A stretch of 64,000 nucleotides of DNA from Aequorivita sp. H23M31 (lineage in GTDB: Bacteria > Bacteroidota > Bacteroidia > Flavobacteriales > Flavobacteriaceae): positions 1,922,001 to 1,986,000 of the forward strand of contig NZ_CP034951.1 in NCBI RefSeq assembly GCF_004022485.1, read 5' to 3'. The position numbers and the translations under genes are program-made. Positions 7,488-14,595 of this stretch are shown here, piece after piece. Position 1 is the first letter of the stretch; every line of letters begins with the position of its first letter. The notes below the pieces were generated by a model. The model had not been told where the DNA came from. It saw only the letters and a list, made by a program, of their open reading frames with translations, and did not search any database.

Positions 7488-7715
7488 CTCAACTGGTCCA
7501 GAGCATCCCGAAGCAAGTTCGGGACAGGTTCCCGAAGCAAGTTCGGGACAGGTTCCCGAAGCAAGTTCGGGACAGGTTCCCGAAGCAAGTTCGGGACAGG
7601 TTCCCGAAGCAAGTTCGGGACAGGTTCCCGAAGCAAGTTCGGGACAAGTTCCCGAAGCAAGTTCGGGACAAGTCGAACCTCCCGAAGCAAGTTCGGGACA
7701 GGCACTCATCGCCCA
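7478..7715 (+). pseudogene. tRNA-Val-like sequence 5, expanded by palindromes
   Basis: It has the 5' acceptor strand and D-arm of the other copies, then eight copies of an 18-base palindrome in place of the anticodon arm and T-arm. It ends with CTCATCGCCCACCA, the 3' acceptor end and CCA. The palindrome is in the opposite orientation (CCCGAAGCAAGTTCGGGA) to that in copies 2-4. Confidence 0.85.
7507..7698 (+). repeat. Eight-copy palindromic repeat, 24-bp period
   Basis: CCCGAAGCAAGTTCGGGA occurs at 7507, 7531, 7555, 7579, 7603, 7627, 7651 and 7681. The first seven have a strict 24-base period, with 6-base spacers CAGGTT or CAAGTT. The eighth follows after 30 bases. Each unit can fold as a hairpin (CCCGAA/TTCGGG around GCAAG). 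The period is a multiple of three and the repeat contains no stop in several frames, which produces spurious repetitive ORFs on both strands. Confidence 0.95.
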
Positions 7716-7723
7716 CCACTTTT

Positions 7724-7754
7724 AAAAAACCGAAGTTTCTGCTTCCGTTTTTTT
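7724..7754 (+). terminator. Hairpin terminator, unit 5 (one stem mismatch)
   Basis: The same hairpin as unit 1, but the right arm reads CTTCCGT, so one stem pair is lost. The T-run is kept. Confidence 0.75.
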
Positions 7755-7757
7755 ATT

Positions 7758-8006
7758 ATGTATTATCTCTATATTTTATATTCCGAACATCTTGATCGTT
7801 ACTACATCGGTTCAACGGAAGATATCTCCGTGCGCCTTAAGGAACATCTTTGGAACCATAAAGGTTTTACGGCAAAAGCAAAGGACTGGGAAATCAGATA
7901 TTCCGAAAATTTCCGAACTAGATCTGAAGCGCTTGCGCGGGAACAACAGATAAAAAAATGGAAGAGCCGGAAATTGATCGAGAAATTAATTGCCTCACGC
8001 GATTAG
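7758..8006 (+). CDS. GIY-YIG nuclease domain protein, copy 5
   Basis: 82 residues. It carries the same C/A/A haplotype as copy 1 (K35, K40) and differs from it at L53R, caused by TTTCTAAC becoming TTCCGAAC. Y5, Y16-I17-G18, R26, H30 and E62 are intact. The stop codon lies inside tRNA-like 6. Confidence 0.8.
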   Translation: MYYLYILYSEHLDRYYIGSTEDISVRLKEHLWNHKGFTAKAKDWEIRYSENFRTRSEALAREQQIKKWKSRKLIEKLIASRD

Positions 8007-8060
8007 CTCAACTGGTCCAGAGCGTCCCGAAGCAAGTTCGGGACAGGCACTCATCGCCCA
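7997..8060 (+). pseudogene. tRNA-Val-like sequence 6, collapsed
   Basis: It is 64 bases long. The 5' acceptor strand and D-arm are kept. A single GTCCCGAA-GCAAG-TTCGGGAC hairpin replaces the anticodon arm, and the T-arm is gone. It ends in ACTCATCGCCCA plus CCA, the same right junction as tRNA-like 5. Confidence 0.8.
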
Positions 8061-8068
8061 CCACTTTT

Positions 8069-8101
8069 AAAAAAACCGAAGTTTCTGCTTCGGTTTTTTT
8101 T
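8069..8101 (+). terminator. Hairpin terminator, unit 6
   Basis: ACCGAAG/CTTCGGT hairpin with a T-run just before the truncated nuclease start. Confidence 0.8.
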
Positions 8102-8104
8102 ATT

Positions 8105-8126
8105 ATGTACTATCTCTACATTTTAT
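8105..8126 (+). pseudogene. GIY-YIG nuclease gene, truncated sixth copy
   Basis: The first 22 bases (MYYLYIL) match the other copies, most closely copy 4 (TGTACTA and TACATTTTAT). The sequence then changes abruptly to unrelated DNA at 8127. This marks the right end of the array. Confidence 0.8.
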
Positions 8127-8211
8127 TGCCCGAAAATCAAGCGGAACGAGAATTCCCTTCCTCTCCTACCAAAACTATGTTAACACCTAAATCAACTAGC
8201 CAGGTCATTTG

Positions 8212-8219
8212 TACTTTTG
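8212..8219 (+). promoter_or_regulatory. -7 box of the MFS exporter gene
   Basis: TACTTTTG matches TAnnTTTG and ends nine bases before the preferred ATG at 8229, so the transcript would have almost no leader. No -33 box is clear. Confidence 0.4.
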
Positions 8220-8228
8220 CTGGAATCT

Positions 8229-9428
8229 ATGAAAAACCAAAGTCGTTTTACCATTGTTTTTTCTCTCGGATTGCTATCGGCGTTGGGACCTTTTTCCATA
8301 GATCTTTACCTTCCTGGCTTTCCAGAAATTGCGCGCGATCTGCAGACTACTACAAGTAGCGTGGCGCTATCGTTATCCAGTTATTTTATTGGAGTAAGTA
8401 TTGGTCAGCTTATTTATGGCCCGTTAATGGATAGATTTGGACGTAAAATTCCCCTTTATACTGGTCTGCTGATTTATCTGGCTGCCTCTATTTTTATAGT
8501 ATTCGCAACATCTGTTGAATCTCTTATTGTGGTACGATTTATTCAGGCCTTGGGTGGATGTGCGGGGATGGTTGCTGCAAGAGCCTTGGTCAGGGATATT
8601 TTTCCAGTTTCGGAAAATGCTAAAGTGTTCAGTCTTTTGATGCTGGTAATAGCGGTCTCCCCTATTGTAGCTCCAACATTGGGAGGATATGCCACTGCAC
8701 ATTGGGGATGGCATTCCATTTTTATTATTCTCTCCATATTGGCATTTCTAAACTTTATCTTGGTCTTTTTTCTACTTCCCGCAGGAGCGCCTCCAGATTT
8801 AGAATTATCCCTAAAGCCTAAGTCAATTACAAGTAAGTTTTGGAAGGTTTTCAAAACTCCACAGTTTTACACTTATACTTTTGCCGGATCATTTGCAGCA
8901 AGTGGATTATACGTTTATATAGCCGGTTCGCCACATATTTTTATGGAACTTTACGAAGTTTCCGAAAAACAGTATGGCTGGATCTTCGGTATAATTGCAA
9001 TGGGATTGATTACCGCAAGTCAATTGAACACTTTATTATTAAGAAGATTTCGAAGTGAACAAATCGTAAAAGTCGCGCTATTGTTTCAGGTGTTAATCGG
9101 AATTATCTTTTTCCTTGCCGCACTATTTAATTTACTCGAACTGTATTCTACAATTGTTTTGGCATTTTTGTTTTTGAGTACCCAAGGGTTTGCATTTCCC
9201 AATACTTCGGCTCTTGCGCTTGCCCCTTTCGAAAAAAGTGCTGGAACAGCCTCTGCTTTAATGGGCGCTCTCCAATTGGGAATCGGTGCTGTAATGACCG
9301 CCTTGGTATCCTTATGGAGCAATGAAACACCACTTCCTATGACTCTTATGATGTTACTTTGTGCAAGTATAGGACTCGGGATTTTAATTTTTGGTAGCAA
9401 AAGAAATATAACTCTGGTTACCGAATAA
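8229..9428 (+). CDS. Bcr/CflA-type multidrug MFS transporter
   Basis: This inner-membrane protein of 399 residues has twelve hydrophobic segments. The major facilitator motif A, GPLMDRFGRKIPLY, follows helix 2. The N-terminus SALGPFSIDLYLPGFPEIARDL is typical of the Bcr/CflA drug:proton antiporter subfamily. The frame is open from a TTG at 8217, but the ATG at 8229 fits the family and the promoter box. It lies about 100 bases beyond the end of the tRNA/GIY-YIG array and is convergent with folC. The substrate cannot be inferred. Confidence 0.88.
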   Translation: MKNQSRFTIVFSLGLLSALGPFSIDLYLPGFPEIARDLQTTTSSVALSLSSYFIGVSIGQLIYGPLMDRFGRKIPLYTGLLIYLAASIFIVFATSVESLIVVRFIQALGGCAGMVAARALVRDIFPVSENAKVFSLLMLVIAVSPIVAPTLGGYATAHWGWHSIFIILSILAFLNFILVFFLLPAGAPPDLELSLKPKSITSKFWKVFKTPQFYTYTFAGSFAASGLYVYIAGSPHIFMELYEVSEKQYGWIFGIIAMGLITASQLNTLLLRRFRSEQIVKVALLFQVLIGIIFFLAALFNLLELYSTIVLAFLFLSTQGFAFPNTSALALAPFEKSAGTASALMGALQLGIGAVMTALVSLWSNETPLPMTLMMLLCASIGLGILIFGSKRNITLVTE

Positions 9429-9434
9429 ACTCTT

Positions 9435-10661
9435 TCATACTACCTCAGCAACTACGAAGGTACTTCCACCAATGTAAACCACATCTTGGTCTGCAGCATC
9501 AGCCAAAGCAGCTTCATAGGCTTTACTTACCGAAATATATTCTTCACCCATCAAACCAAATTCCAACGCTCTAACTCTTAGAAGTGATGCATCAAAACCT
9601 CTGGGAACTCGTGGTCGGCAAAAATAATAAATAGCGTCTTTTGGAAATAATGGTAGGATGGAATTCAGATCCTTATCATTTACCACCCCTAAAACAATAT
9701 GCAAACGATCATAGTTTTCATTTCTTAGTTGCTTCATTACCATCTGCAATCCATCTTCGTTATGGGCAGTGTCGCATATTACTTTGGGCTTATTGTTCAA
9801 AACCTGCCAACGACCCTTTAATCCGGTATTTTTGACAGTGTTCAACAATCCTGCTCTAATATTTTCTTCTGAAATCTTCCATCCTTTTTTCTGAAGTTCT
9901 ATTAAAGTAGACAAAACAGTTCTAATATTCTTCTCTTGATAGATACCTTTTAAATCTGAAGTGTAATTTGGAATATTCAGGTCTTCAGTAAAAACAAGAG
10001 GTGCATTCCTTTCTGAAGCCATCCTTTCAAAAACAGATTTTGTCTCAGGAAGAGTTTCTCCGATAATCACAGGAATTCCAGTTTTAATAATGCCACTCTT
10101 TTCAGCGGCAATTAGGTCCAGGGTTTTTCCTAAAAACTGAGTATGGTCCAATCCGATATTAGTTATCACCGAAACTTCGGGAATAACAATATTTGTACTA
10201 TCCAACCTACCTCCCATTCCAGTTTCAAGAATTGCGATGTCAACCTTTTCTTCTTTGAAATATTCAAAAGCCAGACCTACCGTCATCTCAAAAAAAGATA
10301 ATTGATTACTTTCAAGGTAAGATTTATGTTTTTCAACGAATTCAGTAACATTTTGCTCTGGAATCATTTCACCATTTATCTTAATTCGCTCTCGAAAATC
10401 TTTTAGATGCGGCGAAGTATAAAGTCCCGTTTTATATCCTGCCTCCTGAAAAACTGAAGCCAGCATATGACTTGTGCTACCTTTTCCATTCGTTCCGGCA
10501 ACGTGGATGCTTTTAAAGTCTCGCTCGGGATTATTTAAATATTTCGCCAAATTAATGGTTGCCGCTAGATCAGCCTTATAGGCAGATTGACCTACTCTTT
10601 GGTACATTGGAAGTTGGTCAAACAGCCAGGAAATAGTTTTGGAATAATTGATGGTATTCAA
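9435..10661 (-). CDS. folC: Bifunctional folylpolyglutamate synthase / dihydrofolate synthase FolC
   Basis: This 408-residue cytoplasmic Mur-ligase-fold enzyme adds glutamate to dihydropteroate or folate. The ATP loop GTNGKGST is at residues 56-63, followed by YTSPHLKDFRERIKING and ETGMGGRLDSTN, with the folate-domain signature CDTAHNEDG near residue 300. The start appears to be TTG at 10661. A stop lies in frame four codons upstream, and the next ATG (residue 20) would remove the conserved LPMYQRVG segment. It is the most downstream gene of the minus-strand block, separated from the TonB-like gene by 361 bases that hold a gene remnant. Confidence 0.93.
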   Translation of the reverse strand: MNTINYSKTISWLFDQLPMYQRVGQSAYKADLAATINLAKYLNNPERDFKSIHVAGTNGKGSTSHMLASVFQEAGYKTGLYTSPHLKDFRERIKINGEMIPEQNVTEFVEKHKSYLESNQLSFFEMTVGLAFEYFKEEKVDIAILETGMGGRLDSTNIVIPEVSVITNIGLDHTQFLGKTLDLIAAEKSGIIKTGIPVIIGETLPETKSVFERMASERNAPLVFTEDLNIPNYTSDLKGIYQEKNIRTVLSTLIELQKKGWKISEENIRAGLLNTVKNTGLKGRWQVLNNKPKVICDTAHNEDGLQMVMKQLRNENYDRLHIVLGVVNDKDLNSILPLFPKDAIYYFCRPRVPRGFDASLLRVRALEFGLMGEEYISVSKAYEAALADAADQDVVYIGGSTFVVAEVV

Positions 10662-10680
10662 GTTTAAGAGTTAATTGGGA

Positions 10681-10720
10681 AATGTTCAATGTTCAATATT
10701 CAGCTTAATATTCAATGTTC
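10681..10720. repeat. Degenerate heptamer tandem array 2
   Basis: AATGTTC, AATGTTC, AATATTC, a 5-base break, then AATATTC, AATGTTC. It lies just upstream of folC. Confidence 0.7.
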
Positions 10721-10761
10721 ATCCGAGATACAATTTCAACTGAACATGATATTAAATTAAA

Positions 10762-10915
10762 CTATTTTACAATTAGTTTCTTTGTTGTTTGTTTATTGCC
10801 TTCGGAAATCTTTACGTAATATACTCCTGATTGGAAGGAAATTCAGAAATCGGTTTTTCTGAAATGTCATTTCCCATTCTTAGGAGAATCCTTGCATCCG
10901 AAAAAACAGAAAATA
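10762..10915 (-). pseudogene. Remnant of a T9SS C-terminal sorting domain
   Basis: On the minus strand the last 23 codons before a TAG at 10762-10764 read QSGVYYVKISEGNKQTT and KKLIVK. This is the typical end of a type A T9SS sorting domain (GVYYVKI then KKLIVK). The preceding segment is in a different frame (ILLRMGNDISEKPISEF), as in the same domain's middle strands, so a frameshift separates the two halves. No passenger protein remains. This is a relic of a former secreted-protein gene. Confidence 0.7.
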
Positions 10916-11022
10916 ATTAGAACAAATACGCATGCACGAATCATAACCCTAAGCATTTTGATGCTGAAAGATACTGAAAATTATAGGTAGAATTAAAGGA
11001 AACCTAACTTAAGGAGATGGGA

Positions 11023-11838
11023 TTATTCCGAAAGACTAAATCTATAGATGATTTTCCCAATCTGTTTCGCCGGAGCTTTATCGTCCGCATTAAACTTTGT
11101 TGCCATGGCGGCACGTCTTGCAGGATCTGTAAGACACTTAGAATTGTTGGTAGTTCCCCTAACTCCAGGAGTAGCGCTGATTACATTTCCATTTCGATCC
11201 ACTTCAATACTTACCACTACTGTCCCAGCTTCATTACAATCCTGGACAAACTTTTCTTTATTAAGTGCTTTTCTCCCTCCAAGCTGATAATTACCATCTC
11301 CATCCAATCCCTTTCCGGTGCCGTAATAAGCGCTGGCATTGGGGTCGCCATCAGGATCTCCCTTATCACCTGGCTTTCCATCATTTCCCTCCCCACCTTT
11401 GGCTGTGCCGTCACTTTTTGGACCATTTAGAATACTTGAAAGTGCATCAGAAGTAGATTTATCAGGTTTTGGATCTGGTTTTTTCTCTTCCTTTTTCGGT
11501 TGCTCTTTCGGAGTTTCAGTTTGTTCCTTTTTGGGTTTCTCTTTCTTTATAACGGGAGCTTCCTCATTATCCTGAGTTACAACTTCTTCCTTAATTTCAC
11601 TTTTAGGTTGTGAAACGGGCTCCGCGGTTGTCTTTTTAGGTGCGGATACTATTTTTTCAGTTGGCTGTATAGTCCCGCTCCCCACATCGGAAGTGCCGAA
11701 ATTAACAGCAATCCCTTGCTCAATAGGCGGATCGAGATATCTCATCCCCACAAAAAATAACAAAATCAAAATAATCACCTGCACCGTAACGGTGATGATC
11801 ATGCTTTTTCGTTTATGTTTTGTATCTAAAAGGCTCAA
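11023..11838 (-). CDS. TonB-like energy transducer
   Basis: This 271-residue protein has one N-terminal membrane helix (about residues 13-30), then a long Pro/Lys/Glu-rich periplasm-spanning region (KEKPKKEQTETPKEQPKKEE). A Gly/Asp-rich stretch follows, and the C-terminal domain of about 70 residues resembles the TonB/TolA C-terminus (GTVVVSIEVDRNGNVISATPGVRGT). With ExbB and ExbD it should couple the proton gradient to outer-membrane receptors. The start is probably TTG at 11838 (MSLLDTKHKRKS), because the family has this conserved N-terminus and the next ATG begins inside the helix. It is separated from exbD by 222 bases holding two heptamer arrays. Confidence 0.8.
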   Translation of the reverse strand: MSLLDTKHKRKSMIITVTVQVIILILLFFVGMRYLDPPIEQGIAVNFGTSDVGSGTIQPTEKIVSAPKKTTAEPVSQPKSEIKEEVVTQDNEEAPVIKKEKPKKEQTETPKEQPKKEEKKPDPKPDKSTSDALSSILNGPKSDGTAKGGEGNDGKPGDKGDPDGDPNASAYYGTGKGLDGDGNYQLGGRKALNKEKFVQDCNEAGTVVVSIEVDRNGNVISATPGVRGTTNNSKCLTDPARRAAMATKFNADDKAPAKQIGKIIYRFSLSE

Positions 11839-11887
11839 GGCGGGGTTTGTTAAAGATTAGAGGGTTTGAGGTTACAGGTTATAACTT

Positions 11888-11908
11888 TGTTTGATGTTTG
11901 ATGTTTGA
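11888..11908. repeat. Degenerate heptamer tandem array 3
   Basis: Three exact copies of TGTTTGA, flanked by weaker 7-base echoes (GAGGTTA, CAGGTTA). It lies in the gap between the TonB-like gene and exbD. Confidence 0.75.
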
Positions 11909-12022
11909 GACTAAGAGGTTAAAAGATTAATTTTTAGGCGGAATAATAAAATATTATTTGTTGAAAAATTTGAAAACTTATTCTCTTCACTATCTTCAGA
12001 CTATGACTTCGGATTTACTATA

Positions 12023-12057
12023 TACTGAATACTGATTACCGACCACTGACTACTGAC
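12023..12057. repeat. Degenerate heptamer tandem array 4
   Basis: TACTGAA, TACTGAT, TACCGAC, CACTGAC, TACTGAC. It lies four bases from the exbD stop codon, in the same gap as array 3. Confidence 0.8.
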
Positions 12058-12060
12058 CAA

Positions 12061-12453
12061 TTATTTCGGTCGTACGGCCAGCACTACTTTATATTTGTTC
12101 TTATTGGCGATATCCATAACAAAGACAGCATCTTCAATCGGCACACCTTCTTCTGCCCTAAGAATTATGGTAGGCTCATTTTGACCTGCCAAAATCTTCT
12201 GTAGCTCCTTTTCAATGCTATATTCGCTCACCCGTTCATTATCTACGTAAAACGCTCGATCTTTTGTTATACTTACCGAGGCTTTTTGTACGTTCGAAGT
12301 TTTCCCCGATGCCTTTGGAAGAATTAAATCCAACGCATTTGGAGTTATTGCGGGAGAAGTAAGCAAGAAAAACACCAATAACAAGAACACAATATCCGTC
12401 ATGGAACTCATGCTGAACTCGGCACTAATTTTATTTCGTCCTCTTAAATTCAT
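12061..12453 (-). CDS. exbD: Biopolymer transport protein ExbD
   Basis: 130 residues: a short cytoplasmic N-terminus (MNLRGRNKISAEFSM), one membrane helix with the conserved aspartate in MTDIVFLLLVFFLLTSP, and a periplasmic domain ending VMDIANKNKYKVVLAVRPK. It is part of the ExbB/ExbD proton-driven motor that energises TonB. The ATG overlaps the exbB stop codon by one base (TAATG), so the two are translationally coupled. Confidence 0.92.
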   Translation of the reverse strand: MNLRGRNKISAEFSMSSMTDIVFLLLVFFLLTSPAITPNALDLILPKASGKTSNVQKASVSITKDRAFYVDNERVSEYSIEKELQKILAGQNEPTIILRAEEGVPIEDAVFVMDIANKNKYKVVLAVRPK

Positions 12454-13151
12454 TAACTAGGCTCGTTTAACATGTCTAGAAAATCAACCGCTGTAGCTTC
12501 CATTTGGTGCACTACTTTATCTGTGCGCACCACTAAATGGTTATAACCCATATAAGCGATAATACCAACAATCAATCCCGCGACGGTAGTTGTCATTGCT
12601 GTGTAAATACCTTCGGCTAGACCACCCATTTCGGCTTGACCACTACTTGTTGCAAGCTCATGGAATGCCAATACCATACCAATTACAGTTCCCAAGAAAC
12701 CAATCATCGGTGCGGCCCCAGCGATCGTGGCGAGTACACTCACGTTTTTTTCCAAATTATAAACCTCCAAACGTCCTGCATTCTCGATGGCGGTGTTAAT
12801 ATCCTCCAGCGGACTGCCAATTCGGGACAATCCTTTTTCAGTTAAATGTGAAACAGGGGTATTATTTTGGGCGCAAAGTAATTTGGCACCTTGAATATTT
12901 CCTTTAGCAACGTGGTCATGGATCTGTTTCATAAAATTAACATCCATCTTACTCGCAGCCTTTATGGCAAAAAGCCTTTCAAAATAAATATATAAAGTAA
13001 CGCCCAATAATATAAAAAGAACTCCGATTATTATTTGACCGGCAATACCTCCAGTCATAAGAAGATCCATAATGGAAAGTGTTTTTTCTTCGGCAACGGG
13101 TTCAAGGTTTTGTGCTACCTCAGCACCTTCCTGAATTAAGAAGTTTAGCAT
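12453..13151 (-). CDS. exbB: MotA/TolQ/ExbB proton channel protein ExbB
   Basis: 232 residues with three membrane helices. The first is at about 30-52 (IAGQIIIGVLFILLGVTLYIYF). A cytoplasmic region follows with LEDINTAIENAGRLEVYNLEK. The paired C-terminal helices include IAGAAPMIGFLGTVIGMVLAF and AMTTTVAGLIVGIIAYMGYN. This is the ExbB/TolQ family pattern. It is followed directly by exbD and preceded by nhaD 48 bases upstream, and all are on the minus strand. Confidence 0.93.
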   Translation of the reverse strand: MLNFLIQEGAEVAQNLEPVAEEKTLSIMDLLMTGGIAGQIIIGVLFILLGVTLYIYFERLFAIKAASKMDVNFMKQIHDHVAKGNIQGAKLLCAQNNTPVSHLTEKGLSRIGSPLEDINTAIENAGRLEVYNLEKNVSVLATIAGAAPMIGFLGTVIGMVLAFHELATSSGQAEMGGLAEGIYTAMTTTVAGLIVGIIAYMGYNHLVVRTDKVVHQMEATAVDFLDMLNEPS

Positions 13152-13199
13152 AAATATGTTTTGGTTTTAGTGGATAACGAGAATAGGTACCGGAAATTG

Positions 13200-14579
13200 T
13201 TAGGTGTGATGAAATAAAACTCTTTCAAAAAGCAGAAAAACACCCGCTCCAGTAATAAAGCCGATAAAAGCCAACCAACTTATCTTTTTGAGATACCAAA
13301 TAAAATCGATCCGCTCCATACCCATCGCCGCAACACCGGCAGCCGAGCCTATTATAAGCATACTTCCACCAGTTCCCGCAGCATAAGCAATAAAGTGCCA
13401 TAACACAGAATCGATTGGCAAATCGTACATTCCCATAGAAGCGGCCACCAATGGAACGTTATCAATTATGGCGGAAAGCACTCCTAAGAGAAGAATTACT
13501 ATATCCTGATTTGGAATAGCTCCCTGCAACACTTCTGCCATATAACGAAGGGTTCCTACCTGCTCGCCATTGATTGTTCCATACACCAAAGCCTCCAATC
13601 CCGCAACAGCCATCAAAATTCCCAAGAAAAACAGGATACTTGAAATTTCAATTCGCGATAAAGCTCTTTGGGTAGAATACAGAGCTCTTTTTTTATTGTC
13701 AAAATCCTCTTCGGGATGGATATATTCAGACACCAGCCAAACAACTCCAAGTGCAAGCATCATCCCCATATATGGAGGTAGATGCGTAAGCGCTTTAAAT
13801 ACAGGAACGGAAATTATCATTCCCAACCCTAAAAACAACATGGTTCTACTGCTTAACAGTTTAGCATCTTCACTTTCCTCTAGGGCCGGGGTTTCAATTG
13901 TTCCTCGGAAAACTGGCAAATAGCTAGCTATTAAAAACGGAATTGCAAAAGAGACGATTGATGGAAGAACTACAAATTCGATAAGACCTGCTGCTGTAAT
14001 TTTTTTGGCAATCCATAACATCGTGGTCGTTACATCCCCAATAGGAGACCAAGCCCCACCAGCATTTGCAGCAATAACTATAAGAGCGGCATACCACAGT
14101 CTATCTTCTCTTTTATGTACAAGTTTTCTAAGTAGCGTGATGAGAACAATGGTTGCAGTAAGGTTATCGATAACCGCTGATAGGAAGAAGGCAATAATAC
14201 CTATTATCCATAATAATTTCCGCTTACTCTTGGTGTGTACAGCACTTTTAAGCACTTCAAATCCTTGATGAAGATCGATTATTTCAACAATAGTCATTGC
14301 TCCAATAAGGAAAATCAATATCTCACAGGTTTTTCCGAGATGGTGGAGCAAGGTTCCTTCAAAACCATCCATTGCAGCTTCACCACCAGAAAGGAAATTA
14401 AATGTTTGTCCTTCACCGTTAACCACGTCAAACCAGCCACTTGTAAAACCAATTGCCAAAACAGCCCAGATAAGGGAGGCCATAATAAGAGCTGGAACGG
14501 TTTTGTCCAACTTTAACGGATGTTCCAACGTAATGGACAAATACCCGATTACAAAAATTATAATAATGATTGATGTCAT
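13200..14579 (-). CDS. nhaD: Na+/H+ antiporter NhaD
   Basis: 459 residues with about twelve hydrophobic segments. ArsB/NhaD family features include VIDNLTATIVLITLLRKL, ANAGGAWSPIGDVTTTMLW, SAIIDNVPLVAASMGMY and GTGGSMLIIGSAAGVAAMG, which are two inverted halves each with an N-rich or G-rich broken helix. It exchanges Na+ or Li+ for protons at the inner membrane and suits a marine organism. It lies 17 bases downstream of the amino-acid dehydrogenase and 48 bases upstream of exbB, so a shared transcript is likely. Confidence 0.92.
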   Translation of the reverse strand: MTSIIIIIFVIGYLSITLEHPLKLDKTVPALIMASLIWAVLAIGFTSGWFDVVNGEGQTFNFLSGGEAAMDGFEGTLLHHLGKTCEILIFLIGAMTIVEIIDLHQGFEVLKSAVHTKSKRKLLWIIGIIAFFLSAVIDNLTATIVLITLLRKLVHKREDRLWYAALIVIAANAGGAWSPIGDVTTTMLWIAKKITAAGLIEFVVLPSIVSFAIPFLIASYLPVFRGTIETPALEESEDAKLLSSRTMLFLGLGMIISVPVFKALTHLPPYMGMMLALGVVWLVSEYIHPEEDFDNKKRALYSTQRALSRIEISSILFFLGILMAVAGLEALVYGTINGEQVGTLRYMAEVLQGAIPNQDIVILLLGVLSAIIDNVPLVAASMGMYDLPIDSVLWHFIAYAAGTGGSMLIIGSAAGVAAMGMERIDFIWYLKKISWLAFIGFITGAGVFLLFERVLFHHT

Positions 14580-14595
14580 TTGCTCCTATTTTAAA

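Larger units (their letters stand above)
6048..8126 (+). repeat. Tandem tRNA-Val / terminator / GIY-YIG array
   Basis: Six units are arranged head to tail. Each has (1) a tRNA-Val or tRNA-Val-like sequence ending in ATCGCCCACCA, (2) a hairpin with T-run built from ACCGAAG and CTTCGGT, and (3) an 82-codon GIY-YIG gene starting three to four bases after the T-run. Unit starts are 6048, 6403, 6761, 7118, 7478 and 7997, giving spacings of 355, 358, 357, 360 and 519 bases. The 519-base unit is enlarged by a palindrome expansion. The last unit stops 22 bases into its nuclease gene. The nuclease genes differ by only a few bases, while the tRNA parts differ strongly from the intact tRNA. Confidence 0.95.

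Noticed and set aside
7507..7698. Possible CRISPR array
   Set aside because: The spacers are only six bases and nearly identical (CAGGTT or CAAGTT), and no cas genes are present. This is a simple tandem palindrome.
7476..7725. Repetitive proteins (PKQVRDRF, PEASSGQV and CPELASGT type) in several frames of both strands
   Set aside because: They are translations of the 24-base palindrome array. The period is a multiple of three, so all copies stay in frame. There is no start context or domain.
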